51,294 nucleotides of DNA from Candidatus Dojkabacteria bacterium (GCA_023229785.1 JALNYV010000011.1:1-51294); one strand, 5' to 3'; numbered from the stretch's first letter, positions 23,837-31,998 are shown. Translations and numbers: made by a program. Notes: generated by a model not told the origin, from the sequence alone.

Positions 23837-24068
23837 ATTGTTCTACACTCTCAAAAGAAATAGCTATCATCAATACGCCTAATAATATGAGTATAATCGA
23901 ACTAAAAAACACATTAAATTGATATAATAAATGGTCGTCAAGAATATCCCTAAGACTTAATATAAAATTACTAGAACCAACTATTATCAATAATATGCCT
24001 ATAAAAAAATAAAGATATGCTTCAGCTCTTTTTGTCTTTATAATTATCTTCTGTTTTTTAGTTGTCAT
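23805..24068 (-). CDS. Two-span membrane protein (87 aa)
   Basis: Start at 24068 chosen because AAGGAG lies upstream at suitable spacing; a longer frame to 24104 overlaps the previous gene more. Two hydrophobic helices (about 16-38 and 48-70). Unknown function. Confidence 0.65.
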   Translation of the reverse strand: MTTKKQKIIIKTKRAEAYLYFFIGILLIIVGSSNFILSLRDILDDHLLYQFNVFFSSIILILLGVLMIAISFESVEQYEVEAIKIDN

Positions 24069-24537
24069 GTGCACCTTCTCCTTGAACTTCTTTATAGTAC
24101 TCACGTAAGACTTTTTCTCGCTTCATGCGGTGTTGTAGTACCCATTCATCAGTTGGTAAGCCTACGCCCTCTGCATTGAGTTTTCGCCTTATTCTAGTAA
24201 AGGTTTCAGGGGTTGGCAAGTGTTTTATTAAAGATTTAGGAATGTGAATCAACACATCAGTTTTTGAACTCGTAATAGCAATGTCTTTAAATTCAGCGCG
24301 TAGGCACTCTAAATAGAGTAAGGCATCATTATTTGTGGTGTAAGGTAAGCTACTTAATACTTCTTCAACAATAAACCTTCGTACTCGTACACTTGGTTCA
24401 TAGCTTTCTGCGCATTCAGTGCCATAATCAACTGGTTCAATAAAGCGCTTTTCAAAGGTTTCAGTTTGCCTTGCAGTTACTTCAAAGAGCTTTTTTGGCT
24501 GGATTGGTGGTATTTGCACTAAATCTATTTCAGTCAT
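24058..24537 (-). CDS. Hypothetical protein (159 aa)
   Basis: AAAGGAG upstream decides the ATG at 24535-24537. Soluble protein with a Pro-rich N-terminus, mixed core and basic helical end. No recognised domain. Overlaps neighbours on both sides. Confidence 0.7.
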   Translation of the reverse strand: MTEIDLVQIPPIQPKKLFEVTARQTETFEKRFIEPVDYGTECAESYEPSVRVRRFIVEEVLSSLPYTTNNDALLYLECLRAEFKDIAITSSKTDVLIHIPKSLIKHLPTPETFTRIRRKLNAEGVGLPTDEWVLQHRMKREKVLREYYKEVQGEGAHDN

Positions 24538-24661
24538 AGAGTTCTCCTTTTCGTTTTTCGAGCAATTGATCAAGTTTACTTTCTAATCCATCAAGCTTTT
24601 CAAGCATGTATTTCATTTCATCAGACAAATGCAGATATTGAGAGTGAGTAAGGATTCTCAT
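24530..24661 (-). CDS. Coiled-coil miniprotein (43 aa)
   Basis: ATG at 24659-24661 overlaps the upstream stop (ATGA) and the stop overlaps the next start region. Residues 14-40 form a heptad-rich coiled coil. Comparable in size and type to the miniprotein at 48849. Confidence 0.6.
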   Translation of the reverse strand: MRILTHSQYLHLSDEMKYMLEKLDGLESKLDQLLEKRKGELYD

Positions 24662-25023
24662 TTTATTAAATGATCCTTTTTTAATTCAGTAATAATACAA
24701 TCTTCATAATAGTCGTTTACCTCACTTAATATCTCAATCCTTGAATACCCATAATAAGCTCCGTGTGATTCTTTATTTCGAAAATAATGCATCGTACTAC
24801 CTCTACAATAATCATCTATTACCTTTGGTGGATGTGTAATTAAATTCTGTTTTTCTACCTCTCTCATTTCCATACTATCGAAGAATGATATAATTACCCC
24901 ATATACAACAACTACTGATAAAAATAATGCTAAAGCTATTATGGTGTTAGTAATTATTCTATACTTATGTTTTAAAGATAACACCTCAAATTCTAATCTT
25001 TTTAATCTTTCTTCTTTTTTCAT
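24658..25023 (-). CDS. Single-span membrane protein (121 aa)
   Basis: Start at 25023 follows AGAGGAG and overlaps the upstream stop (ATGA). Short basic helix, one membrane segment (about 25-47), then an outer domain with two Cys. Unknown function. Confidence 0.7.
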   Translation of the reverse strand: MKKEERLKRLEFEVLSLKHKYRIITNTIIALALFLSVVVVYGVIISFFDSMEMREVEKQNLITHPPKVIDDYCRGSTMHYFRNKESHGAYYGYSRIEILSEVNDYYEDCIITELKKDHLIK

Positions 25024-25166
25024 CTCACTCTCCTCTGTGCCCATGTACGTGCTCGTGGCTTTACTATTTTATTCTCACACTCTTGTTTATTTGTATGAGT
25101 GTAGAGCATGTTTTTATCATCTCCGCCGTAACAGTACATTTTCTGTTTACAGACTGGACAGATCAT
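25020..25166 (-). CDS. Zinc-finger miniprotein (48 aa)
   Basis: MICPVC start (Cys3, Cys6) with Cys12, His and Cys at about 25-30 gives a small zinc site, followed by a very basic tail. ATGA overlaps on both sides. Likely nucleic-acid binding. Confidence 0.65.
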   Translation of the reverse strand: MICPVCKQKMYCYGGDDKNMLYTHTNKQECENKIVKPRARTWAQRRVR

Positions 25167-25348
25167 AATAACTCCTCATCATTACAGTGGTCAATAAAAA
25201 ATTGAGCATCATCGTAATAGAACTCAATTTCAGCTTTTTGAAAGTCTTTTGCATAGCATACGCCTCCAAAAAAGCCTGCTTCTTCATCTATTGCAAATGA
25301 ACGATCAAGCCCATCTTTACCAGTCCATTTAATTGTTTCTTTATTCAT
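25163..25348 (-). CDS. Small acidic protein (61 aa)
   Basis: Compact beta-alpha protein with an acidic end. ATGA overlap with the gene downstream, eight-base overlap upstream. Function unknown. Confidence 0.65.
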   Translation of the reverse strand: MNKETIKWTGKDGLDRSFAIDEEAGFFGGVCYAKDFQKAEIEFYYDDAQFFIDHCNDEELL

Positions 25349-25853
25349 GTTTCACCTCTTTTTTATTTATTTTTTTCCAGTAATGTAACTTTGCGTTACC
25401 TATCTCTCTAATTTCAAGTTTTCCTTCACCGATTAAATATCCAAGCACATTTGCTACGGTATTACGGGTTAGTTGTGTCTTATCTGCTATATCCTGAATT
25501 GTTAATCCATTTTCATCCTCTTTTAGTAATAACACTAACTTCTCTTTTTTCATAGCATTCTTATCCACTCTTTCTTTTATATTTTTTCGTAATAATTTTA
25601 CATCAACCAAAATAATTTCTCCATTTATCTTTGTGACTACAAAATCTAATACTTTGTGAATGTATCTACCAGTTGGATTTAGTTTAGCATCTATTAAATA
25701 GATCTTTCCTTCTTTTTTACATACAAAATCAGTCTTAGATGTCCAATATATTTGAGAAATCCATTCAACTTCATCAAATCTATCTAATAAAAATTCATAG
25801 ACTTCTTTTTCAAAAACCTTTCCTATTTTTACTAATTCATTATTTTCTATCAT
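25341..25853 (-). CDS. Restriction-nuclease-like domain fused to winged helix (170 aa)
   Basis: Residues about 10-90 resemble a PD-(D/E)xK nuclease: Asp42 (KTDFV) and IDAK with Asp55 and Lys57. A winged helix follows (about 105-160; LTIQDIADKTQLTRNTV). The start at ATG 25853 is preferred; a TTG five codons earlier is an alternative. It could be a sequence-specific nuclease or a regulator built on an inactive nuclease fold. Confidence 0.65.
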   Translation of the reverse strand: MIENNELVKIGKVFEKEVYEFLLDRFDEVEWISQIYWTSKTDFVCKKEGKIYLIDAKLNPTGRYIHKVLDFVVTKINGEIILVDVKLLRKNIKERVDKNAMKKEKLVLLLKEDENGLTIQDIADKTQLTRNTVANVLGYLIGEGKLEIREIGNAKLHYWKKINKKEVKHE

Positions 25854-26067
25854 TATTATTTTTTTCAACCTCTTTTTTTCCTTTTTCTGTTATTTCCCAG
25901 TATGTTGCGTTTGTTTCTACAATTTTCTTAACTTTCTTTTCTTTAAGCAATACTTCTGAGTATTTTTTGAATGTTTCATAGTCCATGCCTAAAAAGTTAC
26001 TTATCCTTGATGAAGGCTTTCTGCTGAATTTCTCCAGTGTATTAAGTATTTTAGTAGTTTGATTCAT
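25840..26067 (-). CDS. Winged-helix protein (75 aa)
   Basis: A stand-alone winged helix: helices around 5-50 and a wing at 53-65 (ATYWEITEKGKKEV). A small DNA-binding regulator and one of the candidate readers of the class A or B motif. Overlaps both neighbours. Confidence 0.7.
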   Translation of the reverse strand: MNQTTKILNTLEKFSRKPSSRISNFLGMDYETFKKYSEVLLKEKKVKKIVETNATYWEITEKGKKEVEKNNNDRK

Positions 26068-26332
26068 CTTTCTGTTTTGTTATTGTTTCATCAATCAGTA
26101 ATGAAGCTTCTTTTTTAGTTAATCCTTCTGGAATCTTAATTTGCATTTTCTTTAGTAATTTAACCTGTTTTTCTGTTGCAGGTTCATCAAGGCGTACTTG
26201 TTTTTGCCCATTTTTACGTGCAATGTTATTACTTATGAATATTCTGGTTGCACATTCTAAAATTGTACTGTCGTCTGGCTTAATAAATGTGTAGCCTTTG
26301 ATTTCCTGTATGATTTGTTTGAGTTCTTCCAT
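26051..26332 (-). CDS. Small protein with virus-type C-terminal motif (93 aa)
   Basis: The segment at about 52-85 (ATEKQVKLLKKM...LTKKEASLLI) is a short domain common at the end of viral single-strand-binding, annealing or nuclease-associated proteins. The N-terminal part is unknown. It is the first gene after the folded leader. Confidence 0.65.
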   Translation of the reverse strand: MEELKQIIQEIKGYTFIKPDDSTILECATRIFISNNIARKNGQKQVRLDEPATEKQVKLLKKMQIKIPEGLTKKEASLLIDETITKQKDESNY

Positions 26333-26441
26333 GAGTATTAGGCTCAGGCAGGTTATTCGCCTGCCTTGTTGCTCTATGAGTTTTATGCAGATAAAGGTCT
26401 ACTCCAGTTCTCGATAAACTGTTTCTCGCCCCTTATCTGAT
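26333..26441 (-). ncRNA. Structured 5-prime leader of the small-gene operon
   Basis: The TATA box at 26463-26470 predicts a start at about 26441, exactly where an outer stem begins: CAGATAA/TTATCTG (26431-26439 with 26388-26397) enclosing a hairpin CAGTT/AACTG (26405-26421). A second perfect hairpin with 7-bp stem (26346-26366) follows just before the ATG. There is no ribosome site. Unlike the other promoters here, the transcript has a leader of about 110 nt, suggesting a riboregulator or stable RNA. Confidence 0.5.
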
Positions 26442-26462
26442 AGATTATATAATATATCATAG

Positions 26463-26491
26463 TATATAAATGTTTCGTTATATAAATAGTT
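26463..26491 (-). promoter_or_regulatory. Tandem BRE/TATA promoter
   Basis: Minus strand CTATTTATATAACGAAACATTTATATA-type sequence: two TATA boxes in a row, centred near 26484 and 26467, with CGAAA between them serving as BRE of the second. Drives the leader and the operon 26332 to 21881. No class A or B motif. Confidence 0.55.
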
Positions 26492-26524
26492 ACTGGTTAG
26501 TGACAGAATTATACCTCAAGAAGT

Positions 26525-26558
26525 TCCAGCGACGAATTAAGAAGTCACCGTCGCCAGA
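26525..26558. other. Inverted repeat downstream of the 82-residue membrane gene
   Basis: GCGACG (26529-26534) pairs with CGTCGC (26549-26554) around a 14-base loop, with GAAG/CTTC pairing further out. It lies in the 3-prime region of the 26583-26831 gene and may stabilise or end that transcript. Confidence 0.3.
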
Positions 26559-26582
26559 TTCTTCAAGAGTAATAAGAGGTGA

Positions 26583-26831
26583 TTATCCTTTTGCTAATGT
26601 TTCGATTGATTTCCAAAAGCTAAATCCTGTTAACGAAAGCAAAATAATAACAACTAGAATAATAACTCCTAATTGTATGTAAGTATTTTCAATGCCAATC
26701 ATCCCTAGTAGGTCAATAGTTCCTTCATTAATGAGGTTATACAGAGCGAATGTACCTACGCCAATAAGTAATAGAAGAAATACAGCGCTCAATGAAGCCC
26801 ATCTCTTCTTAAATCGTTTCTTTTTTGCCAT
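26583..26831 (-). CDS. Two-span membrane protein (82 aa)
   Basis: Basic start (KKKRFKKRW), a first hydrophobic helix (about 12-32) and a second (about 50-70). Resembles the small membrane coat or pore proteins found in pleomorphic and spindle-shaped archaeal viruses only in size and layout. Last gene of the 28830 operon, overlapping the homing endonuclease by 23 bases. Confidence 0.7.
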   Translation of the reverse strand: MAKKKRFKKRWASLSAVFLLLLIGVGTFALYNLINEGTIDLLGMIGIENTYIQLGVIILVVIILLSLTGFSFWKSIETLAKG

Positions 26832-27597
26832 ATATTCTCTCCTTTAAATCATTAACTTCCATTACTTTTATTTCTGATTCCCATAATCTAAGAACTTTGA
26901 AACCTTTTTCGATTAGTTCTTTCGTTCTGATGTGATCTAGTTCATTTCCAATTGGATATTTATGCCAGTAAGTTCCATCACATTCAATTACTAAATTCAT
27001 TGTAGGAATAAAAAAATCGCACTGATACCCATGATTAATATTTAAGTATTTATGTTGGTAATATTCCAAGCCCAAGATTTCTAGGTAATCTCTTATTTTC
27101 ACTTCAATTTTTGTGTCAACCTTAGGAGTTACCTGCTTTGCGCGTGCTTTTTTAATTTTTATAGCTATTTCTGCGGCTTTCTCCTCTCCAAAGTATTCTT
27201 TATGGGTTATTCCTTTATTGTTGATGAACGCTTTATGCCCCTTTTTAAATGTTCCTGCATTTGTCCTTAATTTTGACATTGGGTTACTATAAATCATTAA
27301 TTTACTTGCTTTTATTCTCCTCGTTTTTAAATCAGAATTTTTATGAATTTCTTCCCACGTTTTCCCTTTCCTACTTCTCCACCCATAATTTGGGTATAAG
27401 TCTTTGTGGTACGTCTTATTTTTAAGAATTGAGCCCTGTGTATGTGAAGCTATGTTATTTCTTTTTAGAATTTTATAGATACTACTTACACTAATATTAA
27501 ATTTTTTAGAAAGTTTTGGGGCACCCATCTCCTTATCTTTATACAACTTAATAATCAAATTTATCTCATCTACTGTTAAGTTTATTCTCTTTGCCAT
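26809..27597 (-). CDS. EDxHD-type homing endonuclease (262 aa)
   Basis: N-terminal HTH of resolvase type (about 8-55), a central basic linker and a C-terminal Vsr/DUF559-like nuclease domain with CDFFIP, IECDGTYWH and RLWESEI. This composition is that of free-standing homing endonucleases of the EDxHD group. It sits inside a membrane-protein operon, between the 77- and 82-residue genes, as such genes do when they have recently inserted. Confidence 0.85.
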   Translation of the reverse strand: MAKRINLTVDEINLIIKLYKDKEMGAPKLSKKFNISVSSIYKILKRNNIASHTQGSILKNKTYHKDLYPNYGWRSRKGKTWEEIHKNSDLKTRRIKASKLMIYSNPMSKLRTNAGTFKKGHKAFINNKGITHKEYFGEEKAAEIAIKIKKARAKQVTPKVDTKIEVKIRDYLEILGLEYYQHKYLNINHGYQCDFFIPTMNLVIECDGTYWHKYPIGNELDHIRTKELIEKGFKVLRLWESEIKVMEVNDLKERIYGKKETI

Positions 27598-27610
27598 AAG
27601 TATTTACCAG

Positions 27611-27844
27611 TTATCTTTTCTTTAGTATCATTGCTAATACTGTTGGAATAATTGCAAGTCCTGCAAATCCTACGAGCAAGAACACGATATTACCCAGCAT
27701 TGGCATCCATTGGAATGCCCATGTGACTAAATCAAATTCTTTGCCTGCAAGCGCAGCTCCGCCTTTAATTCCCCAGTTAATTGCACCGACTGCTACTAAA
27801 GAGGTGATAACCCATGCAAATACTTTAAATCCTTTTTTTGCCAT
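27611..27844 (-). CDS. DUF378-like small membrane protein (77 aa)
   Basis: Two membrane helices; the pattern VGAINWGIKG followed by a later GNIVFLLVGFAGLA matches the DUF378 family of unknown function. The start at 27844 lies two bases after the upstream stop, which decides it over 27862. Part of a run of three tiny membrane proteins that could be structural. Confidence 0.7.
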   Translation of the reverse strand: MAKKGFKVFAWVITSLVAVGAINWGIKGGAALAGKEFDLVTWAFQWMPMLGNIVFLLVGFAGLAIIPTVLAMILKKR

Positions 27845-27846
27845 TG

Positions 27847-28047
27847 TTATTTGAATATCCACTTTTTAAATTTATTAAATAAAAATCCGTACACAAAGAC
27901 TAATACAACTAGAGAAATTACCAGTAAAACAAAATATACAGGCAAGTTATAAAAGAACATTAAAAACAGATTTGCAGGGAGCATGATTAAAGAAGCAAGT
28001 AATAGTAAGAGCACTACCTTAAAGCCTGTTTTAAATTTAGATGCCAT
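27847..28047 (-). CDS. Two-span membrane protein (66 aa)
   Basis: Almost entirely hydrophobic (helices about 10-32 and 37-57) with basic ends. Starts immediately after the stop of the 260-residue surface protein. Unknown function. Confidence 0.7.
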   Translation of the reverse strand: MASKFKTGFKVVLLLLLASLIMLPANLFLMFFYNLPVYFVLLVISLVVLVFVYGFLFNKFKKWIFK

Positions 28048-28830
28048 TTATCTCCTCCGTTTACCTGATTCTAGGGTGTACCAAGCTGCAACTACAATGA
28101 CTGCAATGAGCATGAATACTCCAAATAAGCCGATTATTAAAAGCATAGTACTGTTTCCTTTTACAGTTTGTGCAACAACAACTTCATCGTCATCTCCAGA
28201 TCCTTTTACATATATCTTTTCTGCAGTACAAGTTGCAGTTTTACCTACTCGATCAGTCACTGTTAATGCTAATGAATGATCGCCAATATCTTCTAAGTCA
28301 CCATTAGAGAATGTTGGTTCAGCGCTTGTTGCTGTTGCCTTTTGGATTCCATCTTCATTAGTTAAATTGTATAGGTAGGTTAATGTAGTAGTATCAGTTG
28401 AAGAGTCATCGACGGTAAATCCTAATGCGCTTTGTCTTTTAATGAAATCTTCTTGAACGCTCATTGCACAAGTTGGGTTTGTGTTATCAATTGCAATAGT
28501 AATAGTACTTGAATCTAAATAATTTGATTGGTTTCTACAGCTTGCAGTTAATGTAGTAGAAGCAGTTTCAGTTAATAAAGCAGTATTGTTTGAAGCAATA
28601 AATGAAGATTGGTTTGAAGTTGTATTTACTGTAATTGCAAAGACTCCATCAGCAGTTGTTGCCCATGTACAGTTTTTCACATTTGCAACTGAAGAAACAT
28701 TAAATACATATGTTCCATTGATTGCACTTCCTGTTGTTGGTTTGTTAAACGTTATTGCTGAAGCGAGTGAAACTGCAAGCAGTGCACTTATGAGTAATAA
28801 GAATGCGAGTGTGATTTGTTTATCTTTCAT
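28048..28830 (-). CDS. Ig-like secreted membrane-anchored protein (260 aa)
   Basis: Signal peptide (about 7-25, cleavage after ASA), two Ig-like beta domains rich in Asn-x-Ser/Thr, and a C-terminal membrane helix (about 228-252) followed by basic residues. Leaderless start 26 bp from its TATA. It leads an operon of small membrane proteins under a class A promoter. Confidence 0.8.
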   Translation of the reverse strand: MKDKQITLAFLLLISALLAVSLASAITFNKPTTGSAINGTYVFNVSSVANVKNCTWATTADGVFAITVNTTSNQSSFIASNNTALLTETASTTLTASCRNQSNYLDSSTITIAIDNTNPTCAMSVQEDFIKRQSALGFTVDDSSTDTTTLTYLYNLTNEDGIQKATATSAEPTFSNGDLEDIGDHSLALTVTDRVGKTATCTAEKIYVKGSGDDDEVVVAQTVKGNSTMLLIIGLFGVFMLIAVIVVAAWYTLESGKRRR

Positions 28831-28850
28831 GGTTATATGAAAATATTGAA

Positions 28851-28886
28851 GTATTTAAATATTTCGTTTTTTGAATTTTTATTCAA
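28851..28886 (-). promoter_or_regulatory. Class A promoter
   Basis: Perfect palindrome TTGAATTTTTATTCAA at 28871-28886, then CGAAA as BRE and ATTTAAATA as TATA on the minus strand. Palindrome edge 41 bp from the ATG at 28830. Confidence 0.8.
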
Positions 28887-28891
28887 AAATT

Positions 28892-29059
28892 TCATCTCTC
28901 CCTCACTAAGGCTAATCTGCCGCTTTTTGCAATAATTTTCCATCCTTGCGGTATATCATCGAGTGCACTTTTTTTGTCTTTAGAGAGATAGTAGAAGTTA
29001 CCACTGCCCTTAATATAGCGTGGTTTGCCGTCTGCAGGATCTATTTTTTTCCAACTCAT
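28892..29059 (-). CDS. Small basic protein (55 aa)
   Basis: ATG at 29057-29059 is exactly 26 bp from a TATA box and has its own class A palindrome, so this short frame is well supported. The product is basic with a compact C-terminus (GWKIIAKSGRLALVRER). No family recognised. It stands alone in its transcription unit. Confidence 0.75.
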   Translation of the reverse strand: MSWKKIDPADGKPRYIKGSGNFYYLSKDKKSALDDIPQGWKIIAKSGRLALVRER

Positions 29060-29080
29060 AAGATAGTAATAGGTTTATTA

Positions 29081-29114
29081 TATATAAATGTTTCTTTTTT
29101 GAATTTTTATTCAA
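29081..29114 (-). promoter_or_regulatory. Class A promoter
   Basis: Palindrome TTGAATTTTTATTCAA at 29099-29114, TATA TTTATATATAAT below it. Edge 40 bp from the ATG at 29059. It sits five bases after the stop of the upstream gene. Confidence 0.8.
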
Positions 29115-29119
29115 TTTGT

Positions 29120-29425
29120 TTAGCTAAACGGCAGAAGCCATACAGGGAATACCAATAATAGAAATAATCCAAATTGCACTAAGCCAAAAATAATAAACCC
29201 AATCCAGAAATTTGCATTTGAAATTACTTTTGATTTTAATACTCTGCCATCTGAAGTTCTTGCGCTTGCTGTTGCTCCCCAGAGTAAGTATAAGAATAAA
29301 GGTAAGCCCCAGACCACTGCAAAGGCAACAATCATGGGTAGCGACGTGGTAATGGCACTAGCTGTATCAAACGTTACGCCCCCTAACCCTTCTGTGACAT
29401 TCATCGTGCTATTTAGTAACACCAT
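29120..29425 (-). CDS. Multi-span membrane protein (101 aa)
   Basis: Short outer N-terminus with sequons, then two to three membrane helices (about 28-50 and 70-98). Last gene of the 31939 operon. Unknown function. Confidence 0.7.
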   Translation of the reverse strand: MVLLNSTMNVTEGLGGVTFDTASAITTSLPMIVAFAVVWGLPLFLYLLWGATASARTSDGRVLKSKVISNANFWIGFIIFGLVQFGLFLLLVFPVWLLPFS

Positions 29426-30370
29426 TTAACTGCTCCTTTTATACCAGAAAAATACTATTCCTATTATGCTAATGCTTAATAATCCTGCTAGGGTGTACCA
29501 TAAATATTCTGGGTGTGCTACCTGTTCATTACAAAGTGACACTGAATCATAATCACTGATTTGTTTTTGTGAAGGTGCAATTGTTACAGGAGTACAAATA
29601 TTTGATTCATTACTATAGCGGAAGAATGTTGTTTTTTGTTTACAATCCCATGTCTGCCATGTGCCTGATTTATCACAATACTCGTTAGTACCAATACAAT
29701 CTACATCTTCATAGCAAACTACTGATTTTATATTTAAGTTGCAATCTGCTCCTGTATAACCCCATGCACTTGCTTTCCAAGCACTTGCCCATGAGCCATC
29801 AGATCCATCTTTTCGATCATAGTCAAATACATAAAATGCTGGACAGGTAGTGTATGATTCTCCTGCTTTTGCTAAAAGTAACTTGCCTTCTTGTGGTAAA
29901 GTATTTCCAGAACAGCCTGTAGCGCTACACTTTGCAACGTTTTCCCAAAATCCGTTCCATGAAGCTAATCCTTCAACATAATAGAATTTATCTCCAACAA
30001 ACTTATATGGCAAATAAACATCTCCGACGTAATATTCTCCTTTTTTTACTCCAATAACAGGTTCATTACTTTGAATTTCAACATATGCTCTAGCTGTTGC
30101 TTCTCCGCCGCTTGTTTCAGTTACTTCCCAGCCTGTACATGTATTATATCCTGCGCTTGGGGAACAGGCAATATTATCTCGCTGTGTTGCACTTTGAAAT
30201 AAGCCTCCTGTAAACCCTGACTCGCTTTCTCCTTCACTATTTGATTTTTCAAAAGGAGTTTTTGTTGGTACGCCTGTTTGTACTTGTGAATTTAGAAATA
30301 CAAAACTACTTACTCCAATTATGAGAATTGCAAGTATGCTTACAGAAATAAAAAGTAGTTTTTTGTTCAT
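29426..30370 (-). CDS. Cys-rich membrane-anchored surface protein (314 aa)
   Basis: N-terminal hydrophobic signal or anchor (about 5-27), a large outer domain with more than a dozen Cys that probably form disulfides, and a C-terminal membrane helix (about 290-310). Its start overlaps its operon partner by four bases. No family recognised. Confidence 0.75.
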   Translation of the reverse strand: MNKKLLFISVSILAILIIGVSSFVFLNSQVQTGVPTKTPFEKSNSEGESESGFTGGLFQSATQRDNIACSPSAGYNTCTGWEVTETSGGEATARAYVEIQSNEPVIGVKKGEYYVGDVYLPYKFVGDKFYYVEGLASWNGFWENVAKCSATGCSGNTLPQEGKLLLAKAGESYTTCPAFYVFDYDRKDGSDGSWASAWKASAWGYTGADCNLNIKSVVCYEDVDCIGTNEYCDKSGTWQTWDCKQKTTFFRYSNESNICTPVTIAPSQKQISDYDSVSLCNEQVAHPEYLWYTLAGLLSISIIGIVFFWYKRSS

Positions 30371-30684
30371 TTTTTAAATTTTCTAATTATACTATGAATA
30401 CCCCAACCGAGAAGAAAACCAAATATTATTTGTAATGGAAATCCTATAAATACAGATGCGATAGCATAACCAATAACATCCCCTCCACAAATTGATGTAA
30501 AAACATTACATAATCCTCCAGAAGTAGTTGATGGAAATAACCAACCCCAAACTAATATTTTATTGATTCCTTCATAAGAGTTATTAACTGCTCCAACAAC
30601 ATAAACCAAAATAATAGAAATTAAACCAATTATTCCACCTATATAACTTCCCCACATACGGAAAGGATTATATGTTTTTTTCAT
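30367..30684 (-). CDS. Membrane protein (105 aa)
   Basis: Hydrophobic protein with about three membrane segments and a short Cys-containing outer loop (GGLCNVF, ICGGD). One base after the upstream stop. Function unknown. Confidence 0.7.
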   Translation of the reverse strand: MKKTYNPFRMWGSYIGGIIGLISIILVYVVGAVNNSYEGINKILVWGWLFPSTTSGGLCNVFTSICGGDVIGYAIASVFIGFPLQIIFGFLLGWGIHSIIRKFKK

Positions 30685-30685
30685 T

Positions 30686-31939
30686 TCATTTTCGCTTATT
30701 TACGAAAAGTAAATTTAATCCTATCATCAAAACTCCAAAAAACATAAAAATTCCAGATATGAAATAATTTATTATTCTTTTTTGTTGTTGTAAATCCTCA
30801 ATCATTCTTATCTTTGTAGCTACATCATTTTCTAATTCACCTATTAAATTTTCCTTTTCTTCATTACTTAATTCTAAACTTTCAATAATCTCTGTTTTCT
30901 GATCTATACCTAAATTCAAGGAATCTATTAATTCTGCTTTCTCAGTTAATGTTAAATCTTGTTGATTAATAATAGCAATTTTATCGGATAATTCCAAATT
31001 TTTATTGTTTAACTGTGTTTTCAAAGCTGAAACTTCTGAGTTGAGATTATTAATTAATGCTGTTTTTTCTGCGGTATTTATATTTAAATTATTTATTATT
31101 GTTTCTTTCTCGCTAATTGTGTTCTGTAAATTTTTTATTAATGCTGTTTTATTTGCTATATCTAAATTCAAGGAATCTATTAATTCTGCTTTCTCTTGAA
31201 GGTTTAGATTTAAATTGTTTATAACTATAGACTTTTCTGCGATGTTCAAATTCAATGATTTTATTAAGTTTGCTTTCTCTTGAATTGTTCCTTGTAAACT
31301 ATTTATTTCTTTAATCCTCGCGTCTAAAATAGCTTTTAGTGATTTAACATCTAATATTACTTCAGTTGAACATTGATAATCTATACATTTATAGTAACCA
31401 CAATCATAATCCTTCAAACATTCAACTCCACAAATTCCTATCTGTTTGGTATTGTTAGTAAATTTGTTGTTTACACAAACTGCTTGATCATATCCAATAC
31501 AAGACGAGCTTCCTTCATTGCATTTGATACATTTAACATCTTTTTTTGTGTCTTTTGTTTTATAAGATATTTTATAATTATCTCCAAGCGATGTTGGTAA
31601 ACAAATAAATGGATATGTTCCAGAGAGATATACTTTATATCCAGCATCAGTTGTTGTTATAAATTTTGATGTCGAAGAAGTTCCACAATTTTTGTCTAAA
31701 TCTCTTGAGGTATATTTAAAATATTCTAAATAATCATCATTATCAATATCTAAAGCAATCCAAGTACCTTCTGTAAATTGACTATTGACTGCATTTGTTA
31801 AGAATTCTGTACATTGAACATCTTGTACATTCCCAATATCACTCACAATTGTTTGAGCTGTGTTAATTGAGAATAATAAAAATATTATACCTATAAGGAT
31901 TGCCCCTCCTCCTATCATGCTTAAAGTATATTTATTCAT
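30686..31939 (-). CDS. Membrane-anchored coiled-coil repeat protein (417 aa)
   Basis: An N-terminal membrane helix (about 9-28), a Cys-rich domain (about 40-190), then a long coiled coil of 14-residue repeats (pattern EKxxLIxxLNxxxA; about 205-380) and a C-terminal membrane helix (about 388-410). Both ends in the membrane with a rod between them suggests a loop or fibre on the cell surface. First gene of its operon. Confidence 0.8.
   Translation of the reverse strand: MNKYTLSMIGGGAILIGIIFLLFSINTAQTIVSDIGNVQDVQCTEFLTNAVNSQFTEGTWIALDIDNDDYLEYFKYTSRDLDKNCGTSSTSKFITTTDAGYKVYLSGTYPFICLPTSLGDNYKISYKTKDTKKDVKCIKCNEGSSSCIGYDQAVCVNNKFTNNTKQIGICGVECLKDYDCGYYKCIDYQCSTEVILDVKSLKAILDARIKEINSLQGTIQEKANLIKSLNLNIAEKSIVINNLNLNLQEKAELIDSLNLDIANKTALIKNLQNTISEKETIINNLNINTAEKTALINNLNSEVSALKTQLNNKNLELSDKIAIINQQDLTLTEKAELIDSLNLGIDQKTEIIESLELSNEEKENLIGELENDVATKIRMIEDLQQQKRIINYFISGIFMFFGVLMIGLNLLFVNKRK
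30800..31310 (-). repeat. 42-bp coding repeats of the coiled coil
   Basis: Imperfect 42-bp repeats encode the 14-residue units; one stretch of about 32 bases occurs almost unchanged near 30914 and 31163. Such arrays can change length by slippage or recombination. Confidence 0.6.
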
Positions 31940-31960
31940 AAATTATTTAAAGTTATAAAG

Positions 31961-31995
31961 TATATAAATGTTTTGCTTTTTGAATTTTTATTCAA
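31961..31995 (-). promoter_or_regulatory. Class A promoter
   Basis: Palindrome TTGAATTTTTATTCAA at 31980-31995, TATA TTTATATA at 31962-31969. Edge 41 bp from the ATG at 31939. Confidence 0.8.
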
Positions 31996-31998
31996 AAA

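Noticed and set aside
26470..26682. Plus-strand 70-residue open frame
   Set aside because: It runs antisense into the 82-residue membrane gene and covers the hairpin region; composition fits a shadow frame, although a TATA-like sequence lies near its start.
28871..28886. Class A palindromes as intrinsic terminators
   Set aside because: Their position is fixed relative to downstream start codons, not upstream stops, and on the transcribed strand they are followed by A-runs rather than T-runs.
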